The notes under the pieces: model-generated
Told to the model about the DNA's origin: nothing
Seen by the model: the letters and a program-made list of their open reading frames with translations, nothing else
The model's database searches: none
Translations under genes and position numbers: made by a program
Assembly: GCA_031290295.1 (NCBI GenBank)
Contig: JAITNT010000208.1
Location: 1 to 5,177 of the forward strand
DNA from: Clostridiales bacterium
Lineage (GTDB): Bacteria > Bacillota > Clostridia > Christensenellales > DUVY01
Reading direction: 5' to 3'
DNA: 5,177 nt
Part shown: positions 1 through 4,146 of the stretch, piece by piece
How positions within the stretch are numbered: position 1 is the first letter of the stretch
Layout of the letters: every line of letters begins with the position of its first letter

Positions 1-20
1 CAAATTAAACAATCCTCTCT

Positions 21-98
21 GTCAATGCTGTCGCGCAGTCGAAACAAACTCGAGCGCCGCTTGCTAATATAATCGCTCGCCCTTATCTTGCCCTCTTA
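21..98 (+). repeat. Degenerate interspersed repeat, solo arm upstream of rny
   Basis: This stretch resembles the right arm of the repeat element at 2169-2240. The core at 55-73 (CGCCGCTTGCTAATATAAT) matches 2201-2219 at 18 of 19 positions. The flanks (GTC...GTCGAA...CTC before it, CGCTCGCCC after it) match more loosely. Its end, TTGCCCTCTT at 88-97, also matches the complement of the left arm near 1988-1997. It is either a solo arm or the end of a second element cut off by the window start. No open frame or RNA gene is visible in it. It ends about 55 bp before the rny promoter. Confidence 0.6.
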
Positions 99-152
99 AA
101 ATTAACAATTCATATTTTGTTACATTTGTGAAATTTTAACATTGATTATAAG

Positions 153-181
153 TTGACATTTTTTGTCTCATCTGCTAGAAT
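153..181 (+). promoter_or_regulatory. Sigma-A promoter of rny
   Basis: A perfect -35 box TTGACA (153-158) is followed by a 17-bp spacer and the -10 box TAGAAT (176-181), five of six consensus bases. A TG one base upstream of the -10 makes it an extended -10 as well. The predicted transcription start is near 188, giving an untranslated leader of about 75 nt before the rny ATG. The region before it is AT-rich, which could act as an UP-like element. Nothing in the leader looks like a known riboswitch. Confidence 0.85.
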
Positions 182-253
182 TGTAATCGGCAATGTTTTG
201 CTATTGTGTGAATATGGTTTTCACTGATTTCGGATATTGACAACTAAATAAAC

Positions 254-259
254 GGAGGT
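254..259 (+). promoter_or_regulatory. Ribosome-binding site of rny
   Basis: GGAGGT is complementary to the 16S rRNA tail, with GGAGG ending 5 nt before the ATG at 264. It fixes the start at this ATG rather than at the in-frame Met6. It is the only strong Shine-Dalgarno in the window, in contrast with the dipeptidase and AraC genes, which have none. Confidence 0.9.
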
Positions 260-263
260 AATT

Positions 264-1880
264 ATGTACAGCAATTTAATGCTAAGCGTTCATTTGCTAG
301 CAGCCGCATGGGACCCGCTTGCAATAGTACTTGTAATCGTATTACCGCTCGTCGGCATCGCGGCAGGTTTTTTCGGCGGATACTTTTATAATAAAAAAGC
401 TACCCAAAGTAAAATCGGCAACGCCAGGTCGGAGGCGGATAAGATTAAAGAGTCGGCTATGTCGGAGGCAAAGACGCTAAGAAAAGAAGCAATTTTGGAG
501 GCAAAGGAAGAGGTTCACAAGCTTCGCAGCGACGTCGAAAGAGAACGCCGCGAAAGCAAAAGCGAAATTCAGCGCAACGAACAAAGGCTTGTTCAGAAGG
601 AAGAAAGCCTGGACAAAAAAGAAGAAACGCTCGAAAGAAAGCTCGAGGGAATCGAACAGACAAGAAAAAATCTACAGCAAAAGGAAGCGGATATCGCCAA
701 GAAGAGCGAGGAGGTCGCCGAGGCTCACAACAGAATGTTAGCCGAGCTAGAAAAGGTCGCCGCGCTTACTAAGGACGAGGCAAAGGCGCAATTAATATCG
801 GCGTATGAGAGCGAGGCGCAAAAGGACGCGGCTATTTTGATTCGCGATATCGAGAACACCGCCAAGGAGGAAGCGGAGAAACGCGCCAAAAACATTATCA
901 GTATTGCAATTCAAAGATGCGCCGCAGACCACGCCGCGGAAATAACCGTCAGCGTAGTCGCGCTTCCTAACGACGATATGAAGGGTCGCATAATAGGGCG
1001 CGAGGGAAGGAATATCAGAGCGCTCGAGAACGCTACGGGTATCGACCTGATTATAGACGATACGCCGGAAGCCGTGATTTTGTCGGGCTTCGATCCGGTA
1101 AGGCGCGAGGTCGCCCGTATCACCTTGGAGAAGCTTATTGCCGACGGGCGCATTCATCCCGCAAGGATCGAGGAGGTCGTCGAAAAAACGCGCAAGGAGG
1201 TTGAGATTCAGATCAAAGAATCCGGCGAGCACGCTATGTTCGATACCGGCGTCTACAATCTTCATCCTGAGCTGGTCAAGCTGTTGGGCAGGCTCAAATT
1301 CCGTACAAGCTACGGGCAGAACGTGTTGAAGCACTCAATGGAGGTCGCGCATTTGGCGGGGCTTATGGCGGTCGAGCTGGGCGCGGACGTCGCGCTTTGC
1401 AAGCGCGCCGGACTGTTGCACGATATAGGCAAGGCGGTAGATCACGAGGTCGAGGGTACGCACATTACGATAGGCGCGGACCTTGCGAGGAAGTACAAGG
1501 AAAACAAGGAGATCGTTCACTGTATCGCGGCTCACCACAACGACATCGAGCCGACTACGATCGAGGCCGTCCTGATTCAGGCCGCCGACGCTATCTCGGG
1601 CGCCCGTCCGGGCGCGCGCAGAGAGTCGCTTGAGAATTATGTCAAGCGTCTTGAGAAGCTCGAGGGTATCGCCAACTCGTTCCCGGGCGTTGAGAAATCA
1701 TTCGCTATTCAAGCGGGCCGCGAGGTAAGAATTATGGTCAAACCCGAGCAGGTAGACGACGCGGCGACGATTTTCCTTGCGAAAGAAATCGCGAAGAAAA
1801 TCGAGGGCGAGCTTGAATACCCGGGACAGATTAAGGTCAACGTAATAAGAGAATTACGCAGCACCGAATACGCAAAATAG
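264..1880 (+). CDS. rny: Ribonuclease Y
   Basis: This is the membrane-anchored endoribonuclease that starts bulk mRNA decay in many Firmicutes and acts at the inner face of the membrane with degradosome partners. The 538-residue product shows the full family order. A short N-terminal tail is followed by one membrane helix (about 20-42), a long charged coiled coil rich in Glu/Lys/Arg (about 47-215), a KH RNA-binding domain with GRIIGREG at 241-248, and an HD phosphohydrolase domain. Likely metal and catalytic residues are His357, the pair His386-Asp387 in LLHDIGK, His424-His425 and Asp442 in the [16 protein letters not shown] block. The C-terminal RNase Y domain is intact and ends in EYAK as in B. 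subtilis. It is about 18 residues longer than the 520-residue B. subtilis protein; the HD pair there is 368-369, so the extra length lies N-terminal of the HD domain. It has its own promoter and terminator and is therefore probably monocistronic. The usual neighbours recA and ymdB are not in view. Identification is essentially certain. Confidence 0.98.
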   Translation: MYSNLMLSVHLLAAAWDPLAIVLVIVLPLVGIAAGFFGGYFYNKKATQSKIGNARSEADKIKESAMSEAKTLRKEAILEAKEEVHKLRSDVERERRESKSEIQRNEQRLVQKEESLDKKEETLERKLEGIEQTRKNLQQKEADIAKKSEEVAEAHNRMLAELEKVAALTKDEAKAQLISAYESEAQKDAAILIRDIENTAKEEAEKRAKNIISIAIQRCAADHAAEITVSVVALPNDDMKGRIIGREGRNIRALENATGIDLIIDDTPEAVILSGFDPVRREVARITLEKLIADGRIHPARIEEVVEKTRKEVEIQIKESGEHAMFDTGVYNLHPELVKLLGRLKFRTSYGQNVLKHSMEVAHLAGLMAVELGADVALCKRAGLLHDIGKAVDHEVEGTHITIGADLARKYKENKEIVHCIAAHHNDIEPTTIEAVLIQAADAISGARPGARRESLENYVKRLEKLEGIANSFPGVEKSFAIQAGREVRIMVKPEQVDDAATIFLAKEIAKKIEGELEYPGQIKVNVIRELRSTEYAK

Positions 1881-1901
1881 TCGGGTAATCCGGCAATAAA
1901 A

Positions 1902-1940
1902 AACCGTTCCGCTTTTTGACAGCGGAACGGTTCTTTTTTT
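1902..1940 (+). terminator. Intrinsic terminator of rny
   Basis: A perfect 12-bp stem (AACCGTTCCGCT at 1902-1913 with AGCGGAACGGTT at 1921-1932) closes a 7-nt loop. It is followed by C and then seven T. It begins 22 bp after the rny stop. A run of A at 1898-1903 on the other side means it could also stop transcription arriving on the minus strand. Confidence 0.95.
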
Positions 1941-1982
1941 GTCTGCGGACAAAGAATGAAGAGGGGAAGAGAATTGTATCGG

Positions 1983-2034
1983 AGCGGCGAAGAGGGCAAA
2001 GAGGACAAGTGAATGATTGGTAAGCGGCGAAGAG
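1983..2034 (+). repeat. 12-bp direct repeat within the left arm
   Basis: AGCGGCGAAGAG occurs at 1983-1994 and again at 2023-2034, 40 bp apart. Its complement, CTCTTCGCCGCT, is in the right arm at 2197-2208. The doubled copy suggests that the left arm has been partly duplicated or that two units are stacked. Confidence 0.7.
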
Positions 2035-2103
2035 ACCCGTTCGACTTCGCTCAGGGTGACATGGATATGATTAATTACACTGTGTACGGTTAGCAATGCC
2101 ACA

Positions 2104-2146
2104 TGCGGTCGCTCCTACAATGACAAACATAGTTTGTTTGCCCGCA
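2104..2146. repeat. Nested palindrome at the centre of the element
   Basis: ACAAAC (2123-2128) and GTTTGT (2132-2137) form a perfect 6-bp stem with an ATA loop. Outside it, TGCGG (2104-2108) and CCGCA (2142-2146) can pair. Together with the outer arms this lets the whole element fold as one long branched hairpin, a usual property of MITE- and REP-like repeats. Confidence 0.5.
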
Positions 2147-2236
2147 CCCCATGGAATTAAAACAAGCCCATGTCATTCTGAGCTTGTCGAAGAATCTCTT
2201 CGCCGCTTGCTAAGATAATTAATCGCCCGCTTCTTA

Positions 2237-2245
2237 CCCCCCCCC
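2237..2245 (+). repeat. Homopolymer of nine C
   Basis: Nine consecutive C lie 43 bp before the dipeptidase ATG. Tracts of this length are prone to slipped-strand length change and also to sequencing or assembly error. It lies outside any coding frame, so an effect could only be on expression of the downstream gene. Confidence 0.85.
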
Positions 2246-2251
2246 GTCACA

Positions 2252-2274
2252 CGGACACGTCCGGGCGGTTTTTT
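2252..2274 (+). terminator. Terminator-like hairpin just before the dipeptidase
   Basis: CGGA-CACG-TCCG (2252-2263) forms a short GC stem, followed by GGCGG and six T (2269-2274). The G-run could also pair imperfectly with the upstream C-tract, giving a longer stem with a bulge. It lies only 14 bp before the ATG at 2289, an odd place for a terminator. It may end read-through from the repeat region or act as an expression barrier. The stem is weak and the call is tentative. Confidence 0.3.
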
Positions 2275-2288
2275 GAATATATCATAAT

Positions 2289-3104
2289 ATGATATTCGAC
2301 GCGCATAACGACCTTCTTACCGCGGGGCTGTCCGACAGGCAAACGGTAGATATCCTGAACGGCTTAGACGGGCTTGAGAGCCTCGGCGGCGTGACGCTTG
2401 CGGTGTGGACTACGGACGGCGGTTGCACCGCCGACGGCATTGCGGGGCGCACGTGCCTCGCCAAGGCTCTGAATCCGCGCGTCAAGCTTGTATTTGCCGT
2501 CGAGGATCTCGGCTTTGCCGACGATAACGACATAGAAAAGCTTTGCGCCGCCGACTATAAATATTACACGCCTACGTGGAATTTCAGCAATAAAATCGGG
2601 GGCGGCGCATACGGTGATGGCGGGCTTACGGACTTCGGCAGGAGGGCGGTGGGCAAGCTCGCGCGGCGCGCCCTTATAGACTGCGCGCATATGAACGGGG
2701 AAACGTTTTTTGATACCGCGGACATAACGGGGCGCATTATTAATTCTCATACGGGCTTTAGCGGCATCAAGGAACACCCGCGCAACATCACCGACGAGCA
2801 GATAAAAATCATAATCGCCTGCGGCGGCATCGTAGGACTGGCGTTTGTAGGGGATTTTCTGTGCGAGGGGCGCGCCGACGTCAACGCCGTTATACGCAAT
2901 ATCGATTATTTTACGCAGAGGTTCGGCGCGGATTGCTTGTGCATAGGCACGGATTTTGGGGGCACGGCGGATTTGCCGGCGGGAATAAGCGGTTATCGGG
3001 ATTTTGACGTGATTTCATACGGACTTGACAAGCTCGGTTACGGCGGGGAATCAATCCGCGCTATTTTCGGCGGCAATTACCTTGCTAAGATAAATGCCGT
3101 ATAG
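2289..3104 (+). CDS. Membrane dipeptidase family (peptidase M19) protein
   Basis: This is probably a zinc-dependent dipeptidase of the renal/membrane dipeptidase family, an amidohydrolase-fold enzyme that cleaves dipeptides. Metal-site motifs are all present in 271 residues: His6 and Asp8 in DAHND, Glu72 in AVEDLG (bridging Glu), His134 in DCAHMNGETFFD and His154 in NSHTG. HPRNITD at 163-169 and GTDFGG at 220-225 match the conserved RN.D and G.DFDG motifs, with Asp222 at the catalytic-Asp position. GLTDFGRR (112-119) is also typical. The protein is shorter than usual (about 310-400). The TH..N segment reads TWNFSN here, so Trp97 appears to replace a His that lines the substrate site in the human enzyme. 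I see no signal peptide or membrane segment, so a cytoplasmic location is likely. The start is firm because DAHND lies at residues 4-8, yet there is no Shine-Dalgarno. The natural substrate cannot be told from sequence. Confidence 0.92.
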   Translation: MIFDAHNDLLTAGLSDRQTVDILNGLDGLESLGGVTLAVWTTDGGCTADGIAGRTCLAKALNPRVKLVFAVEDLGFADDNDIEKLCAADYKYYTPTWNFSNKIGGGAYGDGGLTDFGRRAVGKLARRALIDCAHMNGETFFDTADITGRIINSHTGFSGIKEHPRNITDEQIKIIIACGGIVGLAFVGDFLCEGRADVNAVIRNIDYFTQRFGADCLCIGTDFGGTADLPAGISGYRDFDVISYGLDKLGYGGESIRAIFGGNYLAKINAV

Positions 3105-3138
3105 TATTTCGGAGCGAATAAAGGCCTGCAAGAAAACG
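3105..3138. other. 34-bp gap between convergent genes, no terminator seen
   Basis: The dipeptidase stop (TAG, 3102-3104) and the AraC-family stop (complement of 3139-3141) face each other across 34 bp. The only symmetry is TTCG-GAG-CGAA and a 6-bp AGGCCT palindrome, with no T-run in either direction. Transcripts from the two genes may therefore overlap or end by a Rho-dependent route. Confidence 0.6.
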
Positions 3139-3984
3139 CTACGCCTCGAACAACGTTTTGCGGTACTGCTTAGGCGTCGCGTTATTGTACCTCTTAAAAA
3201 GCGTGATAAAATAACTCAGAGAGTCGTAGCCGAGCATTCCGGCGATATCCAGTATGTTCAATTCGTTATTTCTTAGAAGAACGTTGGCGTAGTCTATCTT
3301 CAGCTTAGTAAAATAATCGATGAGGGTCTCGCCCGTGTGCTTCTTAAAGAGCCTGCACAAGTGCCCGTGACTGAACCCCGACCGCGCTACGACGGCGGAC
3401 AGCTTGCCGCAAAGCATGTCGTGACGCGACATAAGCGACAACAGACCGCTTAACCAATCGGGAACGGCTATCGAGACCGAAACGCTGTTTTCGGAAATAA
3501 GCCCGCAGATAATGTGCAATACGGTAGTATATACGTTCGCCGCAAGCTTGTCAAATTGCGGATTAGATTGCAGCGAGTTAAGCTGATTGAGCTTTGCCTC
3601 GAGGTGGCGAAGCGCGCTCGGGTCGAGCGAAAACGCCAAAGCGTCCTTATTACCGGCAAGCTTCTCATACAGGTCGGAAGCATAGCTGTCGCATACCTTT
3701 TTCATATCGTCCGCGGTAGAATAAAAATCGTAGTGCGCGTAATTGTCCTTGTCGGAAATCTTATAATCGTGTACGCTGTCCGGCTTCATTATGATAATAT
3801 CGGACGCGCCGAAATCGTACCTCAGTTCGTTTATAAAATGCTGCGACGAGCCTTTTATACAGATTATCATTTCCCAAAACGAATGCTTGTGCTTGTAAAA
3901 TTCCCACGTCATAAGCGTAGTGTACGGATATTTTCGGGCGACGTAATCGATTTTTTCCCGTTCCGGAGCAATTTTCATTTTCAT
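3139..3984 (-). CDS. AraC-family regulator, probable L-rhamnose regulator
   Basis: This is a 281-residue DNA-binding transcription regulator. The N-terminal half is a cupin-like sugar-sensing domain with HKHSFWEMIICIKG at about 32-45. The C-terminal half carries the paired helix-turn-helix of AraC/XylS proteins: first unit about 195-218 (LSAVVARSGFSHGHLCRLFK), second about 244-276 (ILDIAGMLGYDSLSYFITLF) ending in the signature PKQYRK. It is divergent from rhaB across 162 bp, so the likely role is control of rhamnose use in response to sugar; this comes from position, not from residue-level evidence. I chose the ATG at 3984. A TTG 12 codons upstream (4020) is open but coincides with the -35 box of a strong promoter whose predicted +1 is the A of this ATG, so a TTG start would not be transcribed. 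An ATG at 3978 is also possible. No Shine-Dalgarno precedes either, which predicts a leaderless message. Confidence 0.94.
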   Translation of the reverse strand: MKMKIAPEREKIDYVARKYPYTTLMTWEFYKHKHSFWEMIICIKGSSQHFINELRYDFGASDIIIMKPDSVHDYKISDKDNYAHYDFYSTADDMKKVCDSYASDLYEKLAGNKDALAFSLDPSALRHLEAKLNQLNSLQSNPQFDKLAANVYTTVLHIICGLISENSVSVSIAVPDWLSGLLSLMSRHDMLCGKLSAVVARSGFSHGHLCRLFKKHTGETLIDYFTKLKIDYANVLLRNNELNILDIAGMLGYDSLSYFITLFKRYNNATPKQYRKTLFEA

Positions 3985-3990
3985 AAAAGC

Positions 3991-4020
3991 ATTATACCAC
4001 GCAAGGCTTCCTTTATGCAA
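3991..4020 (-). promoter_or_regulatory. Promoter of the AraC-family gene
   Basis: Read on the minus strand, TTGCAT (4020-4015) is followed after 18 bp by a perfect TATAAT (3996-3991). The TGG directly before the hexamer makes it an extended -10. Seven bases past the end of the -10 is position 3984, the A of the gene's ATG. This both sets the start codon and predicts that the mRNA has no 5' leader. Confidence 0.75.
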
Positions 4021-4093
4021 ATACTAATATCAAAAAAACGATACTTTTTTGCCTATTTGGATAATATAAAGCAAGATAAAGCATTTTTTTTAT

Positions 4094-4101
4094 GTTACAA
4101 T
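4094..4101 (+). promoter_or_regulatory. Candidate extended -10 promoter of rhaB
   Basis: TG-T-TACAAT: TACAAT (4096-4101) matches five of six consensus -10 bases, and TG at 4094-4095 with TACAAT directly after gives an extended-type -10. No good -35 box is present 16-18 bp upstream, as expected for a promoter that needs an activator such as an AraC-family protein. The upstream DNA (4021-4095) is very AT-rich. The predicted transcription start is about 4108, giving a leader of about 39 nt before rhaB. Confidence 0.5.
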
Positions 4102-4107
4102 GTTAGC

Positions 4108-4122
4108 ATGAAGCGTTGGTGA
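4108..4122 (+). other. Possible five-codon leader minigene (M-K-R-W-stop)
   Basis: ATG AAG CGT TGG TGA begins exactly at the predicted rhaB transcription start, so it could be read as a leaderless minigene. It overlaps the left arm of the inverted repeat at 4111-4133. A second tiny frame, ATG GGA GAG CGA TGA (4136-4150), ends in an ATGA overlap with the rhaB start codon. Neither has a Shine-Dalgarno, and frames this short arise easily by chance. Confidence 0.2.
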
Positions 4123-4133
4123 AATTAACGCTT
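4111..4133 (+). promoter_or_regulatory. Inverted repeat in the rhaB leader
   Basis: AAGCGTT (4111-4117) and AACGCTT (4127-4133) are perfect 7-bp inverted arms around a 9-nt loop. The repeat sits just downstream of the predicted start of transcription and five bases before the ribosome-binding site. It could be an operator for a dimeric repressor or an RNA hairpin affecting translation. AraC proteins usually bind direct repeats, so this need not be the neighbour's site. Confidence 0.45.
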
Positions 4134-4137
4134 GCAT
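4122..4137 (-). promoter_or_regulatory. Candidate cre (CcpA) site before rhaB
   Basis: On the minus strand, ATGCAAGCGTTAATT matches the published cre consensus WTGNAANCGNWNNCW at all defined positions but one (T instead of the near-final C). It lies between the predicted rhaB promoter and the ribosome-binding site, where bound CcpA would block transcription. This would fit glucose repression of a sugar-use operon. It shares bases with the right arm of the inverted repeat. No ccpA gene is in view. Confidence 0.35.
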
Positions 4138-4142
4138 GGGAG
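4138..4142 (+). promoter_or_regulatory. Ribosome-binding site of rhaB
   Basis: GGGAG, continuing as GGGAGAG, lies 4 nt before the ATG at 4147. The spacing is a little short but it is the only purine-rich site near a start that places the DVGASSGR motif at the expected distance from the N-terminus. Confidence 0.6.
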
Positions 4143-4146
4143 AGCG

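Larger units (their letters stand above)
1983..2240. mobile_element. MITE-like non-coding inverted-repeat element
   Basis: The left arm (2020-2063) and the right arm (2169-2210) are imperfect inverted copies. The complement of the right arm begins GCAAGCGGCGAAGAG and the left begins GTAAGCGGCGAAGAG. Both then carry a TCGAC...GCTCAG...TGACATG segment. Weaker similarity continues outward on both sides to about 1988 and 2240. The interior of about 105 bp has no open frame but contains a nested palindrome. Inverted arms, no transposase and a related copy elsewhere in the window (21-98) fit a miniature, non-autonomous element or a large REP/BIME-like palindrome. Arm sequences of the type TCATTCTGAGC...GTCGAAGAATCTC are, to my knowledge, common intergenic repeats in many bacterial genomes. 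No clear target-site duplication is visible, so the exact ends are uncertain. Confidence 0.55.
1941..2288. other. Gene-free spacer between rny and the dipeptidase
   Basis: I see no credible gene in these 348 bp. Short open frames here run through repeat sequence and lack start signals. The spacer is mostly filled by a MITE-like inverted-repeat element (about 1983-2240), followed by a nine-C tract (2237-2245) and a GC hairpin with a T-run (2252-2274) just before the dipeptidase start. Confidence 0.8.

Noticed and set aside
237..242. Second TTGACA just before rny
   Set aside because: A -10 at the right spacing would fall inside the coding sequence past the ATG, and no TATAAT-like hexamer is there. 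The promoter at 153-181 explains the gene.
792..1334. 180-codon open frame on the minus strand inside rny
   Set aside because: It is antisense to the most conserved part of RNase Y (KH and HD domains), whose frame is certain. It resembles no known protein and has no start signals.
1854..2102. Minus-strand open frames running from the rny end through the repeat
   Set aside because: They cross the rny terminator and translate repeat sequence. No start signal and no family resemblance.
2276..2288. Possible leaderless promoter for the dipeptidase (CATAAT at 2283-2288)
   Set aside because: The hexamer abuts the ATG, so its +1 would lie inside the gene, and no -35 box is found at the right distance. 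Too weak to annotate.
2364..2777. 137-codon open frame on the minus strand inside the dipeptidase gene
   Set aside because: It is a shadow of the M19 gene. No ribosome-binding site or recognisable domain.
3514..4122. 202-codon open frame on the plus strand opposite the AraC-family gene
   Set aside because: It is a shadow of a confidently identified regulator gene. Its composition is full of Arg/Val/Ile runs typical of antisense frames, and it would cross the divergent promoter region.
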